Assembly (NCBI GenBank): GCA_014058105.1
Contig: JACGCM010001927.1
Span: 1,054,001-1,118,000 of the forward strand
DNA from: Kingdonia uniflora
Taxonomy: Eukaryota > Streptophyta > Magnoliopsida > Ranunculales > Circaeasteraceae
Direction of reading: 5' to 3'
DNA: 64,000 nucleotides
The translations under genes and the position numbers were made by a program. Positions 25,073 to 35,077 of this stretch are shown here, piece by piece. Under the pieces are notes generated by a model. The model did no database searches and was not told the origin of the DNA. It saw nothing but the letters and a program-made list of their open reading frames with translations. Every line of letters begins with the position of its first letter. The stretch's first letter is position 1.

Positions 25073-25339
25073 CTAGCAGGATACCGATGAGACTCCCTCG
25101 GACGACCTCAGCCCATTTTGGTACTCCTCCTCTGATGTCAACAGATAATAGAAGCACACCATTTGATAATAGTCATTCGTCGCCTCCATCACCTCTTCAT
25201 ATGTCATACGATGGTATGTAAGGGACACCGGAATTGGCGTTGGCAGATGCAGAAGATGGTAACCAAAGTATCTGACGCAGAATTCTTCCATCTTCCTTCG
25301 AATCATAATCTCCTGAGACTGCTTCCTTGTCATTACCAT
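25073..25339 (-). pseudogene. Antisense accessory ORF a1, inverted second copy in element A
   Basis: Starts MVMTRKQSQEIMIRRK and keeps FCVRYFGYHLLHLPTPIP, YHRMTYEEVMEATNDYYQM without the stop found in the left copy. A deletion of roughly 60 bp relative to the left copy shifts the frame and ends it at SSVSC. Downstream, its glycine-rich end is replaced by gag at the junction. It now faces the minus-strand gag-pol of the same element head to tail. Confidence 0.7.
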
Positions 25340-25613
25340 ACTCTCAACCGCTTGATAATTTTAAATACAAAAACCAAAACATAAAAGAAATAGTTCTGGA
25401 AAAAAAACTTGGTTCACCACACACCAATCAGAGTGCTATTTATACGATGATTAACATTAAAACCGACTCTCTAAATTCCTAATGTCTGGAGGATTTCCCA
25501 TGCAACAAAATTGACTAGAACCATTGGTTCTAGAAAACCTAAAAGTTACAAAAAGATATTCATGAAGATGCATTGGAAATGATTCCCAGGTATAAATTAT
25601 AGTATTGATGATA

Positions 25614-25975
25614 CTTCTCAACCAACACCACTCATCCACAATGTTTCTCGTACTTTTGGCTGAGAGGGGGCGGTTGTAGTGGCTTATTTTGCATCTCAGA
25701 CTCATATTTTATCTTCGACCAGCATACGATCATCCGACCTCATCAACATAACATGTGGCACATGTATGGTACAATCAAAATCAAGACAACAACTTTAGGT
25801 CATGGATATAACATGAACTTCTCAACCAACACCACTCGCCCATGATGCTTCTCGTACTCTTGGTTGAGAGCCGTCTTGTAGTGTCTTATTCCGTATCTCA
25901 AACTCAAGCTTCATCTTCGACCATCATACGACCACTCAACCTTATCAACATAACACATGACACTATTAAAGACAT
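25614..25975. repeat. 204-bp tandem duplication across the LTR/polypurine boundary
   Basis: The motif TTCTCAACCAACACCACTC...TCTCGTAC begins at 25614 and again at 25818. The first unit carries an intact GAGAGGGGGCGG polypurine run; the second has GAGAGCCGTC instead. The LTR start follows the first unit's tract, so the second, decayed one lies inside the LTR. The mirrored copy occurs in the left LTR. Confidence 0.75.
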
Positions 25976-26453
25976 ATTACAGTTACAGAGGTCGAGTCAT
26001 CACTTTTGACCTCTACATCAACAGTTCGAGTTAAATAAACGTACCGTTATCAATGAAGCCGTTACAAAATAGTAAAGATCAGAACGTTACACAATCAAAT
26101 CAAAAATTATCGAATGCATATTGTAACGTCCATTATTAAAGATAATAATGGTCGTCAAACCGTCATATAATAAGACCTATAAATAGGACCAAGGAATCTG
26201 AGATGAGGGGATGAAAGACAGAGGAATACTCTCCCAAACTCTATGTTAAATACTCAGAGCTTCTCTCATAATATCTAGCAGCTATCAATAAACTATTCTC
26301 TTTTTAAATCCTTAAGAGAGGTCGCGGTTTTTATCCTATTCAAAGGTTTTCCACGTTAAAGCTTTGTGTTATTACTCTTCCATTATTCATCTAGAAGTTT
26401 TGAATATCCTTGGTGTAAAGGCTAAGTTCGGATCACGAAATTAGGCTATTACA
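25675..26453 (+). repeat. Element A right LTR (plus orientation, inverted relative to pol)
   Basis: Starts TGTAGTGGCTTATTTT after the polypurine run GAGAGGGGGCGGT and ends GGCTATTACA. Length 779 bp. TATAAATAGG at 26178-26187 is the likely promoter element. A normal 5' LTR for the minus-strand pol would lie here in the opposite orientation. Confidence 0.88.
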
Positions 26454-26458
26454 CCAAT

Positions 26459-28501
26459 GATGTACCATATGATAACTGGAAGTTCTTCCAAAACTTAGAA
26501 GTGAACTTCGAATCCATGTCTAAAATAATTGATACAGGTACTTCATGAAATCTTATAATCTCCTTAATATACAACCGCGCTAAGTCATCAAAAGATGATG
26601 TACTACAAATAGCTAAGAAATGTGCTGACTTCGTTAAGTGGTCTATAATAACCCAAATAGAATCAAAACCTTGTTTTGATCCTGGTAACCCCGCAATGAA
26701 ATCCATCAAGATGTTCTCCTACTTCCACTCTGCTATAGGTAAAGGCTGGAGTGGCCCTGCTGGCTTTTGATGTTTGGCCTTCGCCTGCTGTCATGTCAGA
26801 TACTTGGACACATAATCAACAAACTCTCACTTCTTATTGTTCCACCAATAGTGCCTACACAAATCATGATACATCTTAGTACCTCCCAGATGAATGGTGA
26901 ACCTAGAATGATGAGCCTCGTCTAAAATCTTGCATTGTATCTCTGTATCATCTTGTACACATAATCTACCTCAATAACGAATAACCCTATCAGAACTAAT
27001 AACCAAGTCAGACTGACTGTCATCTGCAACCTAGTATGTAACTCCCCATCGTTCTGCTGAGCCTGAATGATCCTACAAATTAATGAAGGCTCAACTAAAA
27101 TCCTAAAATAGAATACCCCTGCAGATCGAAAACCTAACTGTGGATCAAACTTTAAGATCGTCTCTAACATCTCTTACTCTTTGATCATTAACTGCTCCAT
27201 GACGCCACGCGGCTTGCTACTTTGGGTATCCGCTGCAACATTAGCTTTGCCCGGGTGATACACGAACTCATAGTCATAATCCTTAAGGAACTCAATCCAT
27301 CTATGTTGCCTCATATTAGGCTCGGGCTGAGTGAAGAGGTACTTCAAACTTTTATGATCAGAGAAAAGCTCAAATCTCTCCCCATACAAATAGTGCCTTC
27401 AAATCTTTAATGCATAGATAATCGCTGCCAACTCCAAATCATGAGTTAGGTAATTCTTCTCGTGGATCTTCAACTATCTAGGCGCATAAGCAATAACCTT
27501 ACCATCCTGTATCTGTACAACCCAATCCATGTATTGAAGCATCAGAATAAACCACAAGCTTACCTCCCTTAGATAAAATATCTAACACCAGAGCTAAAGT
27601 AAGTCATCTCTTGAGTTCGATAAAAGCTTGCTAACATTGGTCATCCCAGACAAACTTGACCTCATTCCTAGTTAGGTTGGTCAAAGGCGCAGAAATCCTA
27701 GTAAAGTCTAATATAAATCTGCGATAATAACCCACCAACCCCAGAAAGCTACGTATCTCAGCAACCGTAGACGACCTCTGCCAATCAAGAACTACCTCAA
27801 CCTTGGAAGGGTCAACAGCTACCCCATTCTTTGATTCGACATGCCCTATGAATTTGACGTCCTCCTATCAAAAGTTATACTTCTAGAGCTTCGCAGACAA
27901 CTTGTGTTCTCTAATTTTCTTCAAAATAATGCGTAGGTGATTGTCATGTTCTTCCCTTGAAGGAGAATATATCAAGATATCATCTACAAACACCACAACG
28001 AACTTATCCTGATATAGTTTAAAAACCCAGTTCATAAGGTCCATAAATGCAGTTGGAGCATTAGTGAGTCCAAAAGGTATAACCCTGAACTCGTAATGAC
28101 TATATCTAGTCCGAAATGCAATCTTTGGAATAGCCTCCTCCATAACTCTAAGTTGGTGATAACCAGATCGTAAATCAATCTTAGAAAAGTATTAAGCTAC
28201 TCGCAACTTATCGAATAAGTCCTTAATTCGAGGCATTGGATAACGATTCTTGATCGTGACCTTGTTCAACTATCGATAATCAACACAAAGCCTCATCGAA
28301 CCATCCTTCTTCTTAACAAATAGAACTGGTACACCCCATGGTAAAGCACTTTCACGAATAAAACCCTGCTTTATCAACTTTTTAATCTGCCCATACAACT
28401 CCTTAAGCTCGACTGGTGGCATGTGATAAGTTGCTCGGGAAATGGGCTTGGTCCATGGCACTAAATTGATGTTAAAATCAATGTCTCGCTTTGGTGGGAG
28501 G
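26459..28501 (-). pseudogene. Chromovirus reverse transcriptase, RNase H and integrase N-terminal half
   Basis: From right to left on the reverse strand: [12 protein letters not shown] and the RT start ([36 protein letters not shown]), RT palm with [18 protein letters not shown] (the FVDD catalytic pair kept), RNase H ([38 protein letters not shown]), a degraded HHCC zinc region (about 26800-26930), and integrase core (DFIAGLPGSKQGFDSIWV, IILDMDSKFTSKFW). It stops at SYGTSL where element A is inserted and resumes at 11277. Several frame breaks are present, for example 28144-28270. It is cut at 28501 by a CACTA end. Confidence 0.9.
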
Positions 28502-28844
28502 CACTACTAGAAAATGGACCAACAACTACGGTCTATATTAGTTTAAGCCACAGTGGTAATAGTAGCTAAATGCTACAAACATAACCGTGGCCAAACTCCA
28601 AAATTCGTGGCAAAAGACATATACATATTTCTTTTTCGTGACACTAATTGTAACTTGTGGCCAAACCGTGGCGAATAACTCTAAAAACGCGAGATCCAAA
28701 ATTTAGATGTTCGATTTCCTTCGTTTCTAAACCCTCTCTTCCCACTTTGTAAGTTTCTCCCAAAAAAATTTCCTAAATTTTTTTCCCAAAAATCTTCGAT
28801 CATATCTCTCTCTCTGAGAAAAGGACAGATAGCTTAAAAGTTAG
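28502..28844. mobile_element. Orphan end of a CACTA element
   Basis: CACTACTAGAAAATGGACC at 28502 is a CACTA-type terminus, followed by GCCACAG, CCGTGGCC and CGTGGC subterminal motifs like those of the element at 381. No matching right end (...CTAGTAGTG or ...CTTGTAGTG) was found in the rest of the window. The 3' part is CT- and T-rich and ends near the LINE. The element is either truncated or its other end is beyond the window. Confidence 0.65.
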
Positions 28845-29292
28845 GAACACTACTACCAACAACACTAATACAAATAGCACTGAGAATGGACAAGCTGGTC
28901 AAGAACTAACAAGACCTCTTTCTAACCATATAGGTACAAATGGCAGGGTTAATAACCCTAGAAGGGACCAGCAAGGAACCACAAACCCATCACTTGGTAA
29001 GAATTATGCTTGTAACCCTAACGTGATGCAGGGTACACAAATGCTGTAAAATAAACAAAGTACTTCAAGGGAGAAGTAGCAGGCAGGAAACAAAAGTTCA
29101 AAAGATACAAGGGCACCAGAAACAAGAACAAATAACCATCAGCCCCTGAATGGCCCAAGAATAAAAAATAGTGAATCTGCTAGAGAGATTGCCCTTAAAA
29201 ACGCTCAAGCTGAAAACAAAAGAAAGGAAAGGGATAGAACTGCAATGGTAGCTGAGCAAGGAGGTACGTCTACTAAACCCTTAAATGATTAA
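28845..29292 (+). pseudogene. LINE ORF1, C-terminal part
   Basis: A polar, Asn/Gln-rich frame (ENGQAGQELTRPLSNHIG, then SAREIALKNAQAENKRKER) with two internal stops, ending TAA at 29290-29292. In plant L1 elements ORF1 encodes an RNA-binding protein with a zinc knuckle; only the tail is here. Its stop overlaps the ORF2 start by 8 bases, typical of compact LINE organisation. Confidence 0.6.
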
Positions 29293-31130
29293 TATGGCCT
29301 GTTGGAATATTAGGGGTCTAAATGACTCTTTAAAACAAAAATAGATTAGTAGGCTCATTACTAAATTTAACATTGGCATTTTTGGGATTGTCGAAACCAA
29401 AATTTTGGAATTAAATAAAATGAGTATTGTTTAGTCCATGTGTAGAGGGTGGAACCTGATTGATAATTATGATTATGCTCTCTCTGGGAGAATTTGGGTG
29501 GTTTAGGACCCCAAGATGGTCAAGGTGGAGGTCCTTGAGAAGAATGACCTCTTGTGTACTCTACTTTTGTGTATACAAAATAGAATTTGGGTGGTTTATA
29601 CATACTCTTAATACTTTACATGATAATAGGAAATGGTACTCTACTTTTGTGTATGGCTATAATGATTACATACCTAGGAGGAGACTTTGGAATAAAATTG
29701 AAGCTATTGGGCAAGTCATTGACATTCCTTGGACTCTTCTTGGTGATTTCAATTCTATTTTGTACTCTAATAAAAAGATTAGTAGAGCTCCTCATATTCC
29801 TGCTACTATAGTGATTTTTTGGCCTACGTTCAAAACATTGAACTTATTGATTGTAAATATAAGGGTCGTTTTTTCACATGGTCCAATTGTCAAGTAGGTA
29901 CCATCAGAATTTTGACAAAAATTGACAAGGTGCTTATTAATTCTATCTGGTTAGATGAGATGCCTGAGGCTTAGATTGAGCTCCTCCCCCAAGGTATTTT
30001 TGACCACTCTCCAATGGTACTTAGCTTCTTTAACAATAAGAATGATGGTCCTAAGCCCTTTAAGTTTTTTAACTATTGGACCCAAGATGCAACTTTCCTT
30101 AATCTTATTGAGCAGACCTGGAATGTTAGAATTAAAGGCAACCCTATGTATGTGTTGATGACCAAGCTTAAGTTAGTTAAGGCAGCCCTGATCATTTGGT
30201 GCAAGGAGAGAAAGACTAATGCCACAAAAAAAGTCATTTTAACTAGGCAAAAGATGGATCAGGCTCAGTCTGCTTTTCAGTTGGACCCTTAGAATGACTC
30301 CCTTATAATGTATGATAGACCTGCCATCAAAGATTTTGTTATGAGTGCTAAAATGGAGGAATCATGTGCCAAGTAAAAATCTAGGGCAACCTGGTTTAAC
30401 TTTGGTGACAACACCTCTTTTTTTTCACAAAGCTGTTAAAATTAGGAGAAGTAGAAACCAAATTAACTACATCTATGATGGTAATGGAGTTAAAATTAAG
30501 AATTTCAAGGATATAGGTGATGAAGCTGTTAAATATTTTAAGGGTATCCTTGATACTCCCCATAATACTGAGTATGACAAAACTATTTTTGATAGTTTAA
30601 TTTCTACTTCTACTAGTGAAAGTGACGAGCTTGAAAATGATGTATCTATTAGTGAAATTATCACTGCTCTGAATGACATTGGTGATGAGAAGGCCCCGGG
30701 TCCTGATGGTTTCTCTTCACATTTTTTCAAAGTCACGTGGAACATTATAGGTAATGACTTTCTGAAAGCTATTCTTAACTTCTTTAGAACTGGAAATATG
30801 TTAGGAGTTATTAATGCTACAACTATTACCTTGGTACCTAAGATACCGAATCCCTCTACTTTTGGCGATTTTAGACTCATAGCCTATATGAATGTCATTT
30901 ACAAGGTAATCACTAAGGTTATGACTAACAGGATGAAATTCTGCCTATGTAAGCTTGTTAATATGAACCAATCAGCTTTTGTACCAGGAAGAAGTATTCA
31001 GGATAATATTATGATATCTCATGAGCTGGTTAGAAACTACCATAGAGATAAAGGTCCTCCTAGGTGCGTTGTTAAGATAGACCTTAAGAAGGCTTATGAT
31101 ATGGTGAGATGGGAAGCTGTCATTGACACT

Positions 31131-31390
31131 CTCACAAAATTAAAGTTTCCTAAGAAGTTCATCAATTGGATTAGAGTTTGCATTTCCACTGCAAAATACT
31201 CTATTTTAGTTAATGGAGTTCTTTATGGTTATTTTAAAGGTGAGAGGGGATTAAGACACTCTCACAAAATTAAAGTTTTTTAAGAAGTTCATCAATTGGA
31301 TTAGAGTTTGCATTTCCACTGTAAAATACTCTATTTTAGTTAATGGAGTTCTTTATGGTTATTTTAAAGGTGAGAGGGGATTAATACACG
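31131..31390 (+). repeat. 130-bp tandem duplication inside the LINE RT
   Basis: Copies 31131-31260 and 31261-31390 start CTCACAAAATTAAAGTTT and differ by only a few bases. Each is preceded by GACACT, suggesting slippage or microhomology repair at GACACTCTCAC. Since 130 is not a multiple of three, it shifts the reading frame just before the GDPMS motif. Confidence 0.92.
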
Positions 31391-32424
31391 GAGATCCCAT
31401 GTCCCTTTATCTTTTTATTCTCATAATGGAAGTTTTTAGCCTAATGCTCATGAGAAAGGTTGAACTTGGATTCTATACTTTACACCTTAAATGCTATGAA
31501 CCCAGAATAGCACATCTTTGTTTTGCATATGACCTGCTTGCGTACATGAGTGGTGATACTAAGTCTGCAAGATCCTTTGCTTTGGTGCTTGATGAGTTTA
31601 AATCCTTTGTTGGGCTGGAGGTTAACTGCAATAAAAGTCTTATTTTTTGCTTTGGAATGGATGATAATGCTATTACTAGTTTCAAAAATGCCTTAGATTT
31701 TAATATTGAGAACCTGTCTGTGAAGTACCTTGGTATCCCCCTGCACTCAACTAGATTAGCGTATTCTGACTGCCTACCTTGATTGAGAACCTGAAAGCTA
31801 GAATCTCTAGTTGGCAATTTAGGTTCTTATATTACGCTGGTAGACTGCAATTGCTCAAAACTGTACTTAATGCTATGAGTGTTTACTGGACTACTAGCTT
31901 TAAACTTCCTAAAAGAGTTATAAATGAGATTAATGACATCTGTAGAAATTTCCTATGGTATGGGACTGACATTTCAATCACTAGAATTGCAGTTGGCTGG
32001 GAAAAAACATGTTACCCTTTTAATGAAGGTGGACCTGGGATTAAAGATCTTGTAACTATTAATATTGCCTCTAATTTGGGATATATATGGGCAATTGTCT
32101 CTAAAAAAAAGACACCATTTGGGTGGCATGTGTGAATAATAATTACATTCATGAACAATTTTTTTGGCAAATTGGAATCCATAGGGAAGCCTCTTGGTGT
32201 TGGAGGAAATCTTTTGGGCTTAGAGCTAAAGTTAGTGAAATTGTGAAGTACCTGATAGGGAAGGGTGACCAACCTAACCTATGGGGTGATCCTTGGCACC
32301 CTTGCACGATTGGAAATACTAAATGGAATTTCTCTAAGCATGCTAAAAGAGTGCTTGGTGATATTGCTACTGCAACTAGAAGCACCCAAATTTACTCTCG
32401 ATGGAGGATATAGTCATTTGGCCT

Positions 32425-33220
32425 TGGGATGGCAATGGGGCTGATTTGGGGCGAGGAAGCCAATACCATCCCCATCCCCACTTAGGTTCCCATTTAAATT
32501 AAGCGGGGATCCCCGAATCCGCCCCACATAGATAAGCTCAATACCATCCCGCCCCATTTAACTTGTGAAAATAAAAAAATAGTATGCATAAAGATAGGTC
32601 CTGCTGTTAAGGAAGATAGAACGATATTTTTGGGCAGTCCAAGAGAAAATATCCACAAGCAATCATCAAGTTAGCGTAAAAACATAAATTTAGGCAGAAA
32701 GATATGTAAAGCCTAAAGAACAAAGAATCTTCATTAAAAATAATTTATACCTCATCATACTTAAATCTGACCACCAGTTCAATAGAAGCCAAAGGGGGGA
32801 AAAGGAAACATAAAGATAGACTACATGGGATGATGCCCAAGCTGAATAAACTTCCATGAAGTGGATAGCCTAATGCTCATGAAGTTTTTAGCCTAATGCG
32901 ATTTGATTTGATTTCTGTGTTGTCTGAGGCAGAGAAGAGGAAAGGATTTGAGAGTTTAAGATAGACTACTGAGATACAAATTGTTTAAGGGTTTATAAGT
33001 CCCAAGGGTATCATAGTAAAACTATTAGTTGATAGTAAATGGGGCGGAGGCGGAGCGGACAACGGATATTTTGTTAACAGTCCCAAATCCACCCCGATCC
33101 CTGACGGATTTTGGGCAGCTTATCCCATCCCCACCCCCATCCCCGGTAAGCTCATATCGAATATACCCCGTTCGGGGCGGGGTGGTTCCCCAGCAGGGTG
33201 GGAAAAATTGTCATCCCTAA
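32425..33220. mobile_element. hAT-like non-autonomous element (about 0.8 kb) in the LINE
   Basis: The left end TGGGATGGCAAT and the right end (reverse complement TTAGGGATGACAAT) form a short inverted repeat. TTTGGCCT (32417-32424) and TTTAGCCT (33221-33228) make an 8-bp target duplication with one mismatch, the hAT signature length. The subterminal 150 bases on each side are GC-rich (GGGGCGGGG, CCCCATCCCC) while the middle is AT-rich. Removing it rejoins the LINE peptide EDIVIWPAFKSGKY. No transposase ORF is present. Confidence 0.75.
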
Positions 33221-33840
33221 TTTAGCCTGCATTTAAGAGTGGTAAGTATTGTATCATTAGCACCTGCCACTACCTCAGACATAAAAATAGTATAGTTGAC
33301 TGGAAACACCTTTTATGGTTCAAAGACTGTATCCCTAGACACTGCTTCATAACCTGGATGTCCATTTGAAAAGTTTTAAAAACTCAGGATAAGCTCTGAA
33401 GTTGGGGATCTATACTTATCTCAAAGTATCTCCTTTGTTGGAATGCCACAGAAAATAAGGAACATCTTTTCTTTGAGTGCCCTTTCTATGTTTTTATTTG
33501 GAATGCTTTACTCTTTTTACTTGGTTTCAACAGGTTGAACACTTTTTGGGACACTGAGATGTTATGGATAAAGTAACACTTTCATGGTAATGATTTACTT
33601 AGCACAATGTAGAAAATCACTCTTAATTCTTTCTTCTGCAACATCTGGAGGGAAAGGAACACTAGAATCTTCCAAGGAAAACAATGCACCAAACAGCTAG
33701 TGTTTGAGAACATCATTCAAGAGATTTGGCTAAAGCTCTCCTATAAGGACTTAGTACTGCAAGACACTGCTTGGACAAGACAGATAATGGAGAAGTGGAA
33801 CCTGTGAGCTGAGTTCACCATGAAACCTTCTAAAAAATGT

Positions 33841-34175
33841 AATACAAGATAGATAATTGGCGCTCTTTTAGATCAGTTGGAAGGGGCTCTTTACATTTGT
33901 TATCGGGGCCAAGATAGGCAATGAAGGGATTTCACTAATTGTCGTCCTCCTTTTCATCACCCTTAGTATTGATCGTGCATACAAAATGAAGATCAATACT
34001 GGGAGTTGATATAACTTTGATCTGCAGATATCTTACTTTTACACCCAAGACCCCGACTAGATTAGCTAAGGAATCGGCGTGTCGACTTTCACCTCGAGGT
34101 AGATAGTCGAGAGTGCTTTCACAAATCTGTTCATCCTGCAAGCAACGAGGGCTGCATACTCGATCCGTAGCTCAA
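33841..34175 (-). pseudogene. Tat element E pol fragment (RNase H to integrase linker)
   Basis: The reverse strand shows EYAALVACRMNRFVKAL, LDYLPRGESRHADSLANL, KVRYLQIKVISTPSID, TINTKGDEKEDD, and PFIAYLGPDNKCKEPLP. These align with the linker after the second RNase H in element C (near 43000-43270). It is cut on the left by the LINE and joined on the right directly to an LTR, so RT, protease, gag and PBS of this element have been deleted. Confidence 0.8.
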
Positions 34176-34749
34176 AATGGCTTGAAATTAGCTCTTATAC
34201 CAAATGTACCTATGACAAAAACTAATGTAAAGTAGGAAATGACATATGTGATTTAGCATGAAAAACCTTTGAATAGGTAAAAAACTATGACCATGAGTTG
34301 AGGGATTTAGTAATAGTAACTTTTATTGCTTGAGGCTGATATCTTATTACAAGTGATCTCTCGAACTAGAAATACTTGATCTTGTAAATAAGAAGTTTTG
34401 TGGTGTTCAACATCTGGAAATTCCTGTGTTAGAGTCTAGAAAATCTGGTTATTCTTGGTCCCTATCTCTTCTAGAACTTTTTCTTTATATATACTTTACT
34501 CGTTACTCGTTATTGTGTTGAAGCACATTCTTCGAATAATGAGGTAAGTGGTGGTTGACTGTGTAACTGTTAAGTTCGTGGGAGATAGGTGTTTTTGACT
34601 TGTTCATATTCTTCTATTGTGCTCAATCCATGCTTTTTATCAGTTCATAATTTAGGTGGCAATGGTGATTGCTCATGTCATGTGTGAAATGCGTGAGTCT
34701 GATATGGTGGTAGTTTGAATTGGGTTAGGCCGAGGCATAGGTCCCTATA
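34176..34749 (-). repeat. Tat LTR (element E), minus orientation, 3' end trimmed
   Basis: The reverse strand starts TATAGGGACCTATGCC at 34749 and is clearly related along its length to the LTR at 35078-35619 (shared CGTGGGAGATAGGTGT, AAACCTTTGAATAGGTAAA, ATTAGCTCTTATACCAAATG). Its last approximately 20 bases, compared with the neighbour, are missing at the junction with the pol fragment. Confidence 0.75.
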
Positions 34750-35077
34750 ACGAGTACATATGTTAATAGGTTGTATAGGTGCTATTGGCTGTGTCCAATT
34801 GTTACTCCAAGTTAAGGTTGGTAGGACATAAAACATCTTCAACAGGGAAGGTATGCTATTCCGATTTTGGATACTAGTATTCAGAATAGCATACCACTTT
34901 GTTTCAACAGATTTCTCTCTAAATTTAGCTTTTTATTAAAATTGGGACCCACAATGTTATTTTATGTGAAAGAGAAAATGTTTTTATTTAAAATTGATAC
35001 CCACAATATTCTATTATTAGAGAGGGAAAAGAAAAAAAGAGAAGAAATATTTGTAGGGGACCCACAAAAGTAGTATG
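34750..35077. other. 328-bp interval between two Tat LTRs with a perfect hairpin
   Basis: Contains GGTATGCTATTC (34850-34861) and its exact inverse GAATAGCATACC (34884-34895), with the palindrome ATACTAGTAT in the loop. Three variants of GGGACCCACA / GATACCCACA (about 34947, 35000, 35058) are spaced 50-60 bp apart. The look is that of a small MITE or solo fragment, but no terminal repeats plus target duplication could be fixed. Confidence 0.4.

Larger units (their letters stand above)
11283..26453 (-). mobile_element. Tat-lineage Ty3 retroelement A with INVERTED LTRs
   Basis: gag-pol is on the minus strand (20760-24996) and the antisense accessory genes on the plus strand (12415-19940), as in a minus-oriented Tat element. 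Yet the left LTR is minus-oriented (11283-12062) and the right LTR plus-oriented (25675-26453), so both outer ends are LTR 3' (U5) ends: the right terminus reads GGCTATTACA and the left, reverse-complemented, GGCTATTAGA. CTAAC (11278-11282) and CCAAT (26454-26458) each differ by one base from an inferred CTAAT duplication. Removing the element restores a good chromoviral integrase reading. The 5' LTR, PBS and N-terminal gag are missing; in their place is an inverted copy of the element's own 3' LTR plus accessory ORF a1, joined to gag at about 24997. Structure is read directly; its origin is inferred. Confidence 0.85.
24997..26453. repeat. Right arm of the 1.5 kb terminal inverted repeat
   Basis: Reverse complement of 11283-12804. 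At its inner end the a1 sequence (CTTCCACCATAAC on the plus strand) is followed at once by gag coding sequence on the minus strand, so this is a sharp chimeric junction. Confidence 0.88.
8572..28501 (-). mobile_element. Ty3 chromovirus (Tekay/Del-like), minus orientation, interrupted by element A
   Basis: The parts are a 3' LTR at 8572-10441, an integrase C-terminus and chromodomain-like tail at 10442-11277, then element A (11283-26453), then integrase core, RNase H and reverse transcriptase at 26459-28501. The two integrase halves meet in the correct place (GTSL | DFSTAFHPQTDGQ type sequence) once element A and one copy of its 5-bp target duplication are removed. The RT N-terminus, protease, gag and 5' LTR are lost where a CACTA end starts at 28502. 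The clade guess rests on the C-terminal sequence style and long LTR. Confidence 0.85.
29285..33807 (+). pseudogene. LINE ORF2: endonuclease, reverse transcriptase, zf-RVT domain (inactive)
   Basis: Begins MINMACWNIRGLNDSLKQK, an APE-type endonuclease start with the conserved Asn, followed by FGIVETKI with the metal-binding Glu. RT follows: ALNDIGDEKAPGPDGFSS (30660-30715), NMNQSAFVPGRSIQDNI, VVKIDLKKAYDMVRWE, then after the duplication GDPMSLYLFILIMEVF. The catalytic pair in the usual FADD box reads CFAYDLLAY (about 31525), so one Asp is Tyr. Later parts: YLGIPLHSTRL, ISSWQFRFLYYAGRLQLLK, FLWYGT, and the zf-RVT region DWKHLLWFKDCIPRHCF, NKEHLFFECPFYVFIWNAL (33295-33520). Many frameshifts and stops. 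The encoded machinery would nick target DNA and prime reverse transcription from the break; this copy cannot. Confidence 0.85.
28845..33840 (+). mobile_element. L1-type LINE (non-LTR retrotransposon), 5'-truncated and decayed
   Basis: Contains the end of ORF1, the ORF1/ORF2 overlap, endonuclease, reverse transcriptase and the C-terminal zf-RVT-type region of a plant L1 LINE. It ends at a short A-run (CTAAAAAATG, about 33830-33840) against Tat element E pol sequence. A 130-bp internal duplication and a hAT-like insertion are listed separately. The 5' boundary is approximate, and a target site duplication was not found. Confidence 0.8.

Noticed and set aside
11283..26453. Explaining A as two independent LTR insertions
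   Set aside because: The outer flanks are the two halves of one chromovirus integrase and carry matching 5-bp duplications; two insertions would leave chromovirus sequence or separate duplications between them.
30473..30880. 135-codon minus-strand ORF
   Set aside because: Antisense shadow of the LINE RT.
33029..33220. Pro-rich 63-codon ORF
   Set aside because: It lies in the GC-rich subterminal region of the hAT-like MITE; translation of simple repeats.
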